A stretch of DNA of 37,674 bases from contig JANPLZ010000175.1 in the NCBI GenBank assembly GCA_031422555.1, positions 1 through 37,674 on the forward strand, written 5' to 3'. The stretch comes from JANNAT01 sp031422555. Lineage in GTDB: Bacteria > Pseudomonadota > Alphaproteobacteria > Rhodobacterales > Rhodobacteraceae. The notes under the pieces were generated by a model. The model did no database searches and had not been told where the DNA came from. It was given only the letters and a program-made list of their open reading frames with translations. The translations under genes and the position numbers were made by a program. Positions 23,724-31,822 of this stretch are shown piece by piece (position 1 is the first letter of the stretch; each line of letters starts with the position of its first letter).

Positions 23724-25301
23724 TCAGGCGCGCAGCCGTGCGGTATCGGCCACCCGGGGCTGGTCCGCTTCGGTATTTGTCATCACCCGGAACGCCACCA
23801 AAGTGGCACCCGCCGCCAGTGGCGCAAAGCGACAGGCAAGCCTGCGCCCATCCAAAAGCCGCGCCTCGGCCCGCCACAGGGCGCGATCGCCAATCGTCGC
23901 CACATAGTCATCAACATCCGCCCAAACCGAACTGGGGGCCGATCCCGCCCGCCACTGTGCCGACAACTGACGCACGGAACCATCTTCCAGCCGCAACGCC
24001 GGATTGTCGCCCCACAGCTGACCATAGGCGGCATTCGACATCACCAGATGCCCGGATTGCGAAAAGACAACAATCGCTTCTTCCATCTGGTCAATGACCG
24101 ATTGGCCCAGCTCCAGATCGGCGCGATACCGGCGCGTTCGCAGCATTTCGTTCGAGATATCTTCCATCATCAACGCAAGCGCGCCATTGGGATGCGGCCG
24201 CGCGACAACCCGAAACGTCTGGCCGTCGGGCAGATTCCAGGTTTCTTCAAATTGCCCCGAGGCGGCGGCCTTTTCCATCGTCACAATCTGGCGCCGCCAA
24301 TTGCGGTAGTCTTTCGGTTCTGGCAGCATCTTGCGGTCACGCAAGGCATCCAGCACCGACAGCAAAGTCGGCCGCAATGACAAAAAATCAACCGGCAGCC
24401 CGGTCAGATCCAGCAGGGCCGGGTTGAACAGCTGCAATTTTCGATCCCGGTCAAAAATCGCCAGACCAATCGGCAATTGCGCAAAGGTTTTCGTCAGGGT
24501 TTGCATGAAATCACGCAAGGCGGTTTCCGCCCCGACCACCTGATCTGCGGGCAGCGCATAAGACAGGCGACCATCGCCATCTGCTTTGCTGTGCAAATCA
24601 AACCACTTTGTCGTGCTGGAGGGAATGGTAATGCTTTGCCGTTGGCCTTTAAGGCCTTGCAGCGTGGCCTTGCGATCAAACAGTCGTGGCAAGGGCCAGG
24701 TCAGCTCCTGGCCTTCCAACAGCAACTCGCCCGCCAGCAACAGATAGCTGCGATTGGCCCAGACAATGTCGCCGACCCCGTTTTCGCGCCACGCCAGAAT
24801 GGGGGCATGGGTAACGGTATCACGCAGCTGATCCAGTTCGTCGGTAATGGCGCGGTGTGTCAGCGGATCAAGCGCATAAAGGCCTGCATTCCTTTCCAGA
24901 TCGACCAAAGAAATTCTGGTAAGGCCACCCGCATGTTCCGCCTGCAGCAAAATCGCCCGTCCGCGCGCCGCCGCGGATGTCAATGTCAGCATACCTTCGG
25001 CGGGCAACCGCAGCAATTGTGCCTCAAGATTTTCGAACTTGGGCGCAAGAAACGCCATCAAGCGCGACCATTGCCCACCCCGGAACACCCCGCTTGCCAA
25101 CAGCGCCCGCGCGCTGGGGGTGCTGTCAATCAGCACTTCGCCGTCAAATAAGAACACCGACCCAAGGGTGGATTGGTCAAACACACTGTGGACGCGGGCG
25201 GCTTTTGGATGGGGTATCCGCGCAACTGCAAACAGGGCAATGACCGCCGTTAAAATCGAAATCGAAATCAGCCAAAGCGCCACGGACCAATCAAACGGCA
25301 T
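23724..25301 (-). CDS. PAS-domain membrane protein without kinase domain, DivL-like
   Basis: The 525-residue protein has one N-terminal membrane helix (about 7-27) and at least two to three PAS-like units (about 160-215, 272-385, 398-490), with the typical LPIGLAIFDRDRKLQLFNPA and EEAIVVFSQSGHLVMSNAAYGQLW segments. It ends soon after the last PAS; I see no H-box and no HATPase N or G boxes. In Caulobacter the tyrosine-kinase-like DivL is encoded beside tsaE and controls CckA-ChpT-CtrA. From memory, Rhodobacter capsulatus has a shorter PAS-only DivL that affects CtrA phosphorylation and gene-transfer-agent production. Position and architecture fit that protein. A CtrA-type box lies 55 bp upstream. 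The DivL call is inference. Confidence 0.8.
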   Translation of the reverse strand: MPFDWSVALWLISISILTAVIALFAVARIPHPKAARVHSVFDQSTLGSVFLFDGEVLIDSTPSARALLASGVFRGGQWSRLMAFLAPKFENLEAQLLRLPAEGMLTLTSAAARGRAILLQAEHAGGLTRISLVDLERNAGLYALDPLTHRAITDELDQLRDTVTHAPILAWRENGVGDIVWANRSYLLLAGELLLEGQELTWPLPRLFDRKATLQGLKGQRQSITIPSSTTKWFDLHSKADGDGRLSYALPADQVVGAETALRDFMQTLTKTFAQLPIGLAIFDRDRKLQLFNPALLDLTGLPVDFLSLRPTLLSVLDALRDRKMLPEPKDYRNWRRQIVTMEKAAASGQFEETWNLPDGQTFRVVARPHPNGALALMMEDISNEMLRTRRYRADLELGQSVIDQMEEAIVVFSQSGHLVMSNAAYGQLWGDNPALRLEDGSVRQLSAQWRAGSAPSSVWADVDDYVATIGDRALWRAEARLLDGRRLACRFAPLAAGATLVAFRVMTNTEADQPRVADTARLRA

Positions 25302-25355
25302 ACAAACCCCCGAAGTCGACTCTGCCCCACAGAGTTGAACCTAGGGCAGACTTCC

Positions 25356-25370
25356 TTAACGGGATATTAA
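25356..25370. promoter_or_regulatory. CtrA-type binding box TTAA-N7-TTAA
   Basis: TTAA (25356-25359), seven bases, TTAA (25367-25370) exactly fit the CtrA full-site spacing. It lies in the gap between regB (stop 25410) and the DivL-like gene (start 25301), 55 bp upstream of that start. DivL acts on CtrA phosphorylation, so feedback control is plausible but untested. Confidence 0.5.
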
Positions 25371-25409
25371 AATTTCAACCATAAGCTGCTTAAAAAGTGC
25401 GATATCTGT

Positions 25410-26792
25410 CTAAAAGTTCTGATTTTCTCCCAACGCACCCGTGCGGGCTACAACCAGAGCGTCAATTGGCCAAACCAGCTCGATAATCGCACCTTTGCGG
25501 TCGGGGCGCGCGTCCGGGGTCAGGAACGGATCCGCCGCATTTGCAAAAGATAATTCCGCCCCGGTGCGTTCCAGCAACGTCTTGGCAATAAACAGCCCCA
25601 GACCCATGCCTTCATAGCCCGGGCGCTGCTGTGTTGGTTGATCCGACCGCCGCGCTCGCACGAACGGATCGCCAATGCGGCCAAGCACCTGGCTGGGAAA
25701 TCCATCGCCATCATCCAGAATGCGGATGGTCAGGCGATCCTTCGACCATTGGCCGTCAACCCAGACTTTGCTATGCGCAAAATCCACCGCGTTCTGAACC
25801 AGATTGCGCAAGCCGTGGATTAATTCGGGGCGGCGCTGCAGCAAGGGTTCCGTTTTATCACCACCGGGGCTGGCGGTGACCGTAAAGATCACGTCTTTTC
25901 CGCGCGCAAGATGCGGCTCGGCGGCCTCTTTCAGAACGGTGCTGAACGGCGCTTGGCGCATGTGCAGATCATCCTTGCCCGCTTTGCCCATCGACCGCAA
26001 AATATCGCGGCACCGGTCAGCTTGGGCACGAATCAGGCGGGCATCGTCTTGCAAATCAGGGTATGCGGCCAGATCGTCGATCATCTCGCTGCTGACCAGT
26101 TTTATCGTCGCCAATGGCGTGCCCAATTCATGTGCCGCCGCCGCCACCACGCCACCAAGGTCTGTCAGTTTTTGCTCGCGCGCCAAAGCCATTTGGGTGG
26201 CCAGAAGGGCGTCCGACATCGAATGCATTTCGGTCGAAACCCGCCGGGAATACAGGCCGATGAAAGCAATCCCAATGAGGATTGACAGCCAAAAGCCGAA
26301 CTCGAACAACACAGGAATGCCGAACAGGCTTGCATCGGCATAGCGCAAAGGAAGATTGAACACCCCCAGCAAGGTAACAAACAGCGCCGCAATCCCGCCC
26401 AAAAGCAAGGTGGTGCGCAATTCCAGTGCGCTGGCGGATATTGTTACCGGGGCCAGCAGTAAAAGTGCAAACGGGTTGGTCAAGCCGCCCGTCAAGAACA
26501 GCAACAGCGAAAGCTGGGACAGATCGAAAAACAGCGTCAGCATGGCTTGCAGTTCTGTCAGCCGCTTGTTGGCCGGAAAGATGAACACCGACACCAGGTT
26601 GGCAATGACGGCCGCACCCACCGCCAGATAACACAGCCCCAGCGGCAACAGCATGCCATAATACAGATCCGCAACCGTCAACGCCGCCAACTGGCCAATG
26701 ACCGCCATCCAGCGCAGAAAGATCAGCGTGCGCAGACGCAGCCAATTCGCCCGCTCGGGACGCAAAACGGGGGCTGGGGCATGGTCAGTCAT
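25410..26792 (-). CDS. regB: Redox-sensing membrane histidine kinase RegB/PrrB
   Basis: RegB senses the redox state of the quinone pool and phosphorylates RegA, controlling photosynthesis, respiration, nitrogen and carbon fixation genes. The 460-residue protein has about six transmembrane helices in its first 180 residues, the quinone-site heptad GGLTNPF (102-108), the H-box AAHELGTPLATI with His221, and the redox-active cysteine in RCRDILRSMG (Cys261), followed by the HATPase N, G1 (DDGDGF) and G2 (GLGLF) motifs. These correspond to His225 and Cys265 of the R. capsulatus protein. It is divergent from senC across 92 bp. Confidence 0.97.
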   Translation of the reverse strand: MTDHAPAPVLRPERANWLRLRTLIFLRWMAVIGQLAALTVADLYYGMLLPLGLCYLAVGAAVIANLVSVFIFPANKRLTELQAMLTLFFDLSQLSLLLFLTGGLTNPFALLLLAPVTISASALELRTTLLLGGIAALFVTLLGVFNLPLRYADASLFGIPVLFEFGFWLSILIGIAFIGLYSRRVSTEMHSMSDALLATQMALAREQKLTDLGGVVAAAAHELGTPLATIKLVSSEMIDDLAAYPDLQDDARLIRAQADRCRDILRSMGKAGKDDLHMRQAPFSTVLKEAAEPHLARGKDVIFTVTASPGGDKTEPLLQRRPELIHGLRNLVQNAVDFAHSKVWVDGQWSKDRLTIRILDDGDGFPSQVLGRIGDPFVRARRSDQPTQQRPGYEGMGLGLFIAKTLLERTGAELSFANAADPFLTPDARPDRKGAIIELVWPIDALVVARTGALGENQNF

Positions 26793-26884
26793 CTGCGGGC
26801 ATCGGTAGCAGGGCCTTTAATCGGAATATGATTGAAAAGGGCTGCGTCTTGGCGGATCAATGCGCAACGATTTGGGGACGTAAC

Positions 26885-27499
26885 ATGTCAAAACTATACG
26901 CGGGTTCGGCTTTGGCAATAGTGCTGGCGTTTTTGGGCGGCAGTTATGCCTTTATCCAGTATCAGGCGGCCCGCAACACCTTTGCCGATTGTGGCGCCGG
27001 GCAAACAGCGGGCGGCGATATTGGTGGCCCGTTTACCTTGATCGACGAGACCGGCAACACCGTCACCGAGGCGGATGTTATCACCAAACCCACGCTGGTT
27101 TACTTCGGCTATACCTTTTGCCCCGATGTCTGCCCGCTGGACGCCGTCCGCAATGCCGAAGCCGTTGATATTCTGGAAGAGCAGGGTCTGGATGTCACGC
27201 CGGTATTTATTACGATCGACCCAGAACGCGACACTTCTGACGTATTGGCAGACTTTACCGACAACGTGCATCCGCGCATGCTTGGGCTGACGGGATCGCT
27301 TGACCAGATTAAGGCGGCATCAGCGGCTTATAAAACATATTTCAAGAAACAAGATACGGCCGACCCGTATTACTTGATGGACCACACGTCGTTTACCTAT
27401 CTGATGTTGCCCGATAAAGGCTTTGTCGATTTCTACACCCGCGAAGATACGGCTGCCAAAATCGCCGATCACGCGGCGTGCATCATTTCCAAAACCTAG
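26885..27499 (+). CDS. senC: SCO1/SenC/PrrC copper chaperone
   Basis: SenC (PrrC) is a membrane-anchored thioredoxin-like copper protein needed to assemble the copper site of cytochrome c oxidases; in relatives it also affects Reg signalling. The 204-residue protein has an N-terminal anchor (about 5-25), then the copper-binding T-F-C-P-D-V-C-P with Cys79 and Cys83 and the distal His167 (MDHTS). I chose the ATG at 26885; the ORF could extend 19 residues upstream into the divergent regB promoter, with no hydrophobic gain. It begins the rightward unit senC-regA-hvrA. Confidence 0.95.
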   Translation: MSKLYAGSALAIVLAFLGGSYAFIQYQAARNTFADCGAGQTAGGDIGGPFTLIDETGNTVTEADVITKPTLVYFGYTFCPDVCPLDAVRNAEAVDILEEQGLDVTPVFITIDPERDTSDVLADFTDNVHPRMLGLTGSLDQIKAASAAYKTYFKKQDTADPYYLMDHTSFTYLMLPDKGFVDFYTREDTAAKIADHAACIISKT

Positions 27500-27566
27500 C
27501 CGGTCGTTTGACCAAAGCGGTATTGCGCCCTAGGTCTGTGGCAGAAATACGGAAAAGAGGACTAAA

Positions 27567-28121
27567 ATGTCAGACGACCTTGGGGCAGCAATTGGCCCGG
27601 ACCGCAGCCTGCTTTTGGTGGATGACGACGAAACTTTCGTCAAAAGGCTGGCCAAAGCAATGGAAAAGCGCGGTTTTACCCCGGAAACAGCGGGAAGCGT
27701 TGCCGCCGGGCGCGCAATAGCCTTGGCGCGCCCCCCGGCCTATGCGGTGGTTGATCTGCGGCTGGAGGATGGCAATGGACTGGACGTGGTCGAAGTGCTG
27801 CGCGACCGCCGCCCGGATTGCCGCATCGTTGTGTTAACCGGCTATGGCGCCATTGCCACCGCCGTTGCCGCCGTAAAGATTGGCGCCAGCGATTATCTGT
27901 CAAAGCCCGCCGATGCAAATGATGTAACCAACGCGCTGTTGTCTAAAAGTGACGCGCTGCCATTGCCGCCTGAAAACCCGATGTCGGCAGATCGCGTGCG
28001 CTGGGAGCATATCCAGCGGGTTTACGAAATGTGCGACCGCAACGTTTCAGAAACTGCGCGGCGACTTTCAATGCATCGCCGCACGCTGCAACGTATTTTG
28101 GCAAAGCGCAGCCCGCGTTAA
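27567..28121 (+). CDS. regA: Redox response regulator RegA/PrrA
   Basis: RegA is the response regulator of RegB. The 184-residue protein has a receiver domain with the acidic pocket LLLVDDDE and the phospho-acceptor AVVDLRLEDG (Asp63), the conserved V-L-T-G-Y-G-A-I-A-T-A and the Lys in L-S-K-P-A-D-A. A proline-rich linker leads to the C-terminal helix-turn-helix N-V-S-E-T-A-R-R-L-S-M-H-R-R-T-L-Q-R, which is nearly invariant among RegA/PrrA proteins. AAAGAGGAC precedes the ATG. Gene order senC-regA-hvrA is the Rhodobacter arrangement. Confidence 0.98.
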   Translation: MSDDLGAAIGPDRSLLLVDDDETFVKRLAKAMEKRGFTPETAGSVAAGRAIALARPPAYAVVDLRLEDGNGLDVVEVLRDRRPDCRIVVLTGYGAIATAVAAVKIGASDYLSKPADANDVTNALLSKSDALPLPPENPMSADRVRWEHIQRVYEMCDRNVSETARRLSMHRRTLQRILAKRSPR

Positions 28122-28192
28122 ATCACCAATCGTTGCATTTAATAAAGGCTCGGGCTAAAAGACATAAATAGATTAAAAATGGGGAACGGTTT

Positions 28193-28507
28193 ATGTCTAA
28201 CACTCTTGGTTCGATGTCGCTTAAAGAGTTAAAAGATCTGCAATCGCAAGTCGCAAAAGCGATAGCCGGGTTTGAAGAGCGCAAGAAAAAGCAAGCTATC
28301 GCAGAACTGGAAGAAAAAGCCCGCGAAATGGGGTATTCCTGGGCTGAAATCACCGGTGCATCGGCAACGCGCAAACGGACGGCGGCAGTGGCCAAATACG
28401 CCAACCCCGGAAATACATCTGAAACATGGTCTGGCCGGGGACGCAAACCGCGTTGGTTTGTGGCAGCATTGGCATCGGGTAAAAAACCCGAGCAGATGGC
28501 GATCTAA
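28193..28507 (+). CDS. hvrA: H-NS-like nucleoid protein HvrA
   Basis: HvrA is an H-NS-family DNA-binding protein that in R. capsulatus activates photosynthesis genes at low light. The 104-residue protein has an N-terminal coiled coil (about 8-48, MSLKELKDLQSQVAKAIAGF then E-E-R-K-K-K-Q) for oligomerisation. The C-terminal DNA-binding motif is K-Y-A-N-P-G-N-T-S-E-T-W-S-G-R-G-R-K-P-R-W (68-88). It follows regA by 71 nt, with GGGGAACG upstream of the ATG. The family and context agree; the light-dependent role is by analogy. Confidence 0.94.
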   Translation: MSNTLGSMSLKELKDLQSQVAKAIAGFEERKKKQAIAELEEKAREMGYSWAEITGASATRKRTAAVAKYANPGNTSETWSGRGRKPRWFVAALASGKKPEQMAI

Positions 28508-28510
28508 GCC

Positions 28511-29098
28511 TTAAATCTTTGCCAGCAAAACGGCGTGACGCGCCACGAACGCCGCCCGCACCAGTGCGGGCGGACGCAATTGTATTTCCAGCCCGCGCAG
28601 AACCGTCGTTGCCGGGCGGCCGAACAATTTATCCGCCTCTGCCTCGTTAAAACCGGCAATCTGAACCGCTTCCAGCCACGCCGATATTTTATCGGCCAGT
28701 TTGATCGCTTTCTTTACCGCCACAGGCAGAACCGCGGGCAACCCAAACCGCAGATGCACCGCCGCTGTCAGCCGCAAATCCAGCTCCCCATAGCCGGGGC
28801 CGACGGCAGCTTTGACCGGGCTGATCATATCACCGATCACATATTCTGGCGCGTCATGCAACAAGGCCGCCAGACACCATTTGGGCGGCGCATCGCCAAG
28901 CCGGGCAAAAATCTGTTCCACCAACAGCGAATGTTCGGCCACCGAATACGGCCAATCACCGCGTGTCTGGCCGTTCCACCGCGCCACAAACGCCAATCCA
29001 TGCGCGATATCTTCGATTTCGATGTCCAGTGGTGTCGGGTCCAACAGATCCAACCTGCGCCCCGAAAGCATCCGTTGCCACGCGCGCGGTTGTTTCAT
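28511..29098 (-). CDS. HD-domain phosphohydrolase (YfbR-like)
   Basis: The 195-residue protein has the HD metal site: V-A-E-H-S-L-L-V (His56), A-A-L-L-H-D-A-P-E (His81-Asp82), and a later L-A-D-K-I-S-A-W-L-E with the last Asp. This pattern fits YfbR-type 5'-deoxynucleotidases or related nucleotide phosphohydrolases; the substrate is not known. I chose the ATG at 29098 because GGAGG is 6 nt upstream; the ORF could be read 27 residues longer, overlapping the ahcY promoter. It sits between hvrA and ahcY on the opposite strand, an extra gene within that known order. Confidence 0.85.
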   Translation of the reverse strand: MKQPRAWQRMLSGRRLDLLDPTPLDIEIEDIAHGLAFVARWNGQTRGDWPYSVAEHSLLVEQIFARLGDAPPKWCLAALLHDAPEYVIGDMISPVKAAVGPGYGELDLRLTAAVHLRFGLPAVLPVAVKKAIKLADKISAWLEAVQIAGFNEAEADKLFGRPATTVLRGLEIQLRPPALVRAAFVARHAVLLAKI

Positions 29099-29204
29099 GG
29101 GTGCCTCCAGACTGCCTTCTTTTCTTGCCAGCAGGCGCACCGGTTGTCGAGTAGGCCCAACAGTGCTATCTGCCCCCAAACCATAGGATCAAGGAGTGCG
29201 GCAT

Positions 29205-30593
29205 ATGCCGAAGGATTACGTAGTAAAAGATATGGCGCTGGCGGAATTTGGTCGCAAGGAATTGGTGATCGCCGAAACGGAAATGCCGGGGCTGATGGCC
29301 TGCCGCGAAGAGTTTGGCGTAAGCAAGCCCTTGAAAGGTGCGCGGATCGTGGGATCGCTGCACATGACGATCCAGACAGCCGCGCTGATTGAAACGCTGA
29401 CAGCGTTGGGGGCCGATGTGCGCTGGGCGTCGTGCAATATTTTCTCGACCCAGGATCACGCGGCGGCGGCGATTGCGGCGGCGGGCATTCCGGTTTTTGC
29501 GATCAAGGGCCAGACCCTGACCGAGCATTGGGATTATCTGGATCAATCCTTCATGTTCCCCGAGGGTGCCAACATGATCCTCGACGATGGCGGCGATGCG
29601 ACGCTTTATGTGCTGCTGGGTGCGCGGATGGAGGCCGGCGAGGATGTGCTATCCGTGCCGCAGTCCGAAGAAGAAGAAGTGATCAAGCTGCAGATCCAAA
29701 AGCGCATCAAACTTAGCCCCGGCTGGTTTGCCAAAACCCGTGCGGCTATCAAAGGCGTGTCGGAAGAAACCACCACTGGCGTGCACCGGCTGTATGACCT
29801 GCACAAAAAAGGGCAACTGCCGTTCCCGGCCATTAACGTCAATGACAGCGTTACCAAATCGAAATTCGACAACAAATATGGCTGCAAGGAATCACTGGTA
29901 GACGGCATTCGCCGCGCAACCGATACGATGATGGCAGGCAAGGTTGCCGTGGTCTGCGGTTACGGCGATGTGGGCAAAGGATCGGCTGCGTCATTGCAGG
30001 GCGCAGGCGCGCGCGTGAAAGTCACCGAGGTTGATCCGATTTGCGCGCTGCAAGCCGCGATGGACGGGTTCGAAGTGGTGTTGCTGGAAGATGTCGTCGC
30101 TTCGGCTGATATCTTTATCACCACCACCGGCAACAAGGACGTGATCCGGCTGGAACATATCCGCGAGATGAAAGACATGGCGATTGTTGGCAACATCGGC
30201 CACTTCGACAATGAAATTCAGGTGGCGGCGCTTAAAAACCACAAGTGGACCAACATCAAGGACCAGGTCGACATGATCGAGATGCCCTCGGGCAACCGGA
30301 TCATTCTGCTGTCCGAAGGCCGTTTGCTGAACCTTGGCAACGCCACCGGGCATCCGTCTTTCGTGATGTCGGCGTCGTTCACCAATCAGGTGTTGGCGCA
30401 AATCGAGTTGTGGACCAAAGGGGCCGACTATCAGCCCGGTGTCTATATTCTGCCCAAGGCGTTGGATGAAAAGGTCGCGCGCCTGCACCTGAAGAAAATT
30501 GGTGTCAAGTTGACCGAGCTGCGCCGCGATCAGGCCGACTACATTGGCGTCGCCATTGAAGGGCCGTTCAAGTCAGAACATTATCGCTACTGA
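29205..30593 (+). CDS. ahcY: S-adenosyl-L-homocysteine hydrolase
   Basis: AhcY splits S-adenosylhomocysteine into adenosine and homocysteine, completing the methyl cycle. The 462-residue protein shows V-V-K-D-M-A-L-A, the substrate segment ASCNIFSTQDHAAAA, the NAD Rossmann motif VCGYGDVGKGSAA (GYGDVGKG 252-259), G-N-I-G-H-F-D-N-E-I, and the C-terminal DYIGVAIEGPFKSEHYRY, whose Lys and Tyr reach the neighbouring subunit's NAD. The ATG at 29205 lies 8 nt after AAGGAG; a GTG at 29196 overlaps that site. I saw no SAH riboswitch in the 106-bp gap to the HD gene. A strong terminator follows. Confidence 0.98.
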   Translation: MPKDYVVKDMALAEFGRKELVIAETEMPGLMACREEFGVSKPLKGARIVGSLHMTIQTAALIETLTALGADVRWASCNIFSTQDHAAAAIAAAGIPVFAIKGQTLTEHWDYLDQSFMFPEGANMILDDGGDATLYVLLGARMEAGEDVLSVPQSEEEEVIKLQIQKRIKLSPGWFAKTRAAIKGVSEETTTGVHRLYDLHKKGQLPFPAINVNDSVTKSKFDNKYGCKESLVDGIRRATDTMMAGKVAVVCGYGDVGKGSAASLQGAGARVKVTEVDPICALQAAMDGFEVVLLEDVVASADIFITTTGNKDVIRLEHIREMKDMAIVGNIGHFDNEIQVAALKNHKWTNIKDQVDMIEMPSGNRIILLSEGRLLNLGNATGHPSFVMSASFTNQVLAQIELWTKGADYQPGVYILPKALDEKVARLHLKKIGVKLTELRRDQADYIGVAIEGPFKSEHYRY

Positions 30594-30610
30594 TTTTGCA
30601 AAATTGACGC

Positions 30611-30638
30611 AAAGGCCCGGATTTTTTCCGGGCCTTTT
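30611..30638 (+). terminator. Intrinsic terminator of ahcY
   Basis: AAAGGCCCGGA (30611-30621) pairs with TCCGGGCCTTT (30627-30637) around a T-rich loop and is followed by T. It starts 18 bases after the ahcY stop. Confidence 0.85.
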
Positions 30639-30679
30639 GCATGTGTTGGCAGCGGGGGAATACGGTGCGACAATTCCCG

Positions 30680-30707
30680 TTGACCGACGGTTGCAATTGC
30701 CTAGACT
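30680..30707 (+). promoter_or_regulatory. Candidate sigma-70 promoter of the DUF2853 gene
   Basis: TTGACC (30680-30685), 16-nt spacer, TAGACT (30702-30707). A second -35-like TTGACA at 30708-30713 lacks a clear -10. This gives a leader of about 65 nt before the ATG at 30776. Confidence 0.4.
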
Positions 30708-30775
30708 TTGACAGCAATCACGCCAAATCAACACTTAAGAAAATTTGTGTCCGACAAGTAAAAGGGAAGTAAAGA

Positions 30776-31117
30776 ATGAGCAAACGGGACGAACTGATCG
30801 CGAAATATGCCGACGATCTTAAGAATAAATGCAAGATGAACCCCGACATGGCGCTGTTGACCAAAGTCACAATCGGCTGTGGCCCGGCGATCTATAACGC
30901 AGATGCATCGACGGTTGCAGGGACCGACGAGTCGGAACTGGAAACCGTCAAGAAGAATTTTCTGATGAAAAAGCTGGGCTTGGCTGACAGTCCCAAGCTG
31001 ATCGAAGCGATCAATGCGGTGATTGATATCTATGGCCGCTCTGAGCGGAACAAGCACCGCGCCGTCATTTACTATATGCTGACCAAGCATTTCGGCAAAG
31101 AGTCCGTTTACAAATAA
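30776..31117 (+). CDS. Conserved DUF2853-family protein
   Basis: The 113-residue protein starts MSKRDELIAKYADDLKNKCK and is predicted mostly helical, soluble and mixed-charge. It includes T-K-V-T-I-G-C-G-P-A-I-Y-N-A-D-A-S and the closing A-V-I-Y-Y-M-L-T-K-H-F-G-K. This pattern is the DUF2853 family, common in alphaproteobacteria, of unknown role. It follows the ahcY terminator and has its own candidate promoter. AAGGGAAG lies upstream of the ATG. A hairpin at 31139-31165 follows. Confidence 0.85.
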   Translation: MSKRDELIAKYADDLKNKCKMNPDMALLTKVTIGCGPAIYNADASTVAGTDESELETVKKNFLMKKLGLADSPKLIEAINAVIDIYGRSERNKHRAVIYYMLTKHFGKESVYK

Positions 31118-31138
31118 GATCGGCTGATGGTCTGACAG

Positions 31139-31165
31139 ACGCCCGCAGCCGAAAGGCGCGGGCGT
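31139..31165 (+). terminator. Hairpin after DUF2853 gene
   Basis: ACGCCCGC (31139-31146) pairs with GCGGGCGT (31158-31165), and an inner GCC/GGC closes a GAAA tetraloop, with one bulged A. No T-run follows, so it may be a stabilising or weak terminating structure. Confidence 0.45.
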
Positions 31166-31328
31166 TATGCTTTCCAAAGGGTTGCCACATGACGCAACTT
31201 TTGGATCAAACTGTTGGCGTTTGGGCTTTGCAAGGGCGTGCAGATTCGCGCTATACCAAAGCATCAGGGCAGGACGTCCGGGACCTTTTTCAGAACACGT
31301 GCGGTGCTTGGGGAGCGCGTGGGGTGGT

Positions 31329-31364
31329 GGAGGGTCCTGCTGGGGTCGGGACCCTCCATTTTTT
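31329..31364 (+). terminator. Strong intrinsic terminator with unclear gene
   Basis: GGAGGGTCC (31329-31337) pairs perfectly with GGACCCTCC (31349-31357), then ATTTTTT (31358-31364). It faces rightward. The nearest rightward gene ends 212 bases earlier (DUF2853), so it may end a small RNA or a longer DUF2853 transcript. The leftward gene's stop is at 31364-31366. Confidence 0.75.
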
Positions 31365-31759
31365 CAAAACACCTGTAAAATCAATCCCATAATCGTGCAG
31401 CCAACAACCGAATTGACGCCATCAATCAGCATCAGCATCGGTTTGCGCATCCCAAAAGCATAATTCATCACCACCCAAGGCGTGATGATGAACGCACCGA
31501 TGCCAAAACCACCGCCAATGCCTTCGCCAAGGGTGTCGACGCCGCTCATCTGAAAAATATGGCGCATCATCCCGGCGACAAAGACCATCGCAATCAGGCC
31601 GATCACGAACGGCATCATGCTGCCGTTGCCGATCGGTTTGCCGTTTGCATCAACGGGCATGCCGGTTGCCGCAACCCATTGTTTTGATAAAAAGGTATAC
31701 CACACTGCCGAAAATACATAGGCACCCAGCGCGGCCGCAACGACGTTCAGACTTTCCAT
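31364..31759 (-). CDS. DUF1761-family membrane protein
   Basis: The 131-residue protein has about four transmembrane segments. It begins MESLNVVAAALGAYVFSAVWYTFLSKQWV and goes on with a G-M-P-V-D-A-N-G loop, M-M-P-F-V-I-G-L-I-A-M-V, and G-F-G-I-G-A-F-I-I-T-P-W-V-V-M-N-Y-A-F. The DUF1761 fold has the tryptophan-containing loop and four helices seen here; function is unknown. GGAGG lies 6 nt before the ATG at 31759. It follows the EVE gene on the same strand, with a 63-nt gap. Confidence 0.78.
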   Translation of the reverse strand: MESLNVVAAALGAYVFSAVWYTFLSKQWVAATGMPVDANGKPIGNGSMMPFVIGLIAMVFVAGMMRHIFQMSGVDTLGEGIGGGFGIGAFIITPWVVMNYAFGMRKPMLMLIDGVNSVVGCTIMGLILQVF

Positions 31760-31822
31760 TTGTCCCTCCACTTTCCGGGCTTTCGTGTTTATGACGCGAA
31801 ATCTGCCCGAAACGAAGAAAAA

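Noticed and set aside
29099..29204. Possible SAH riboswitch in front of ahcY
   Set aside because: The 106-bp gap shows no conserved riboswitch-like stem pattern that I can recognise; a covariance-model search would settle it.
31189..31392. Small ORF of 67 codons with a plausible AAAGG ribosome site
   Set aside because: It runs through a strong intrinsic terminator and has no recognisable features; treated as a possible small-RNA region instead.
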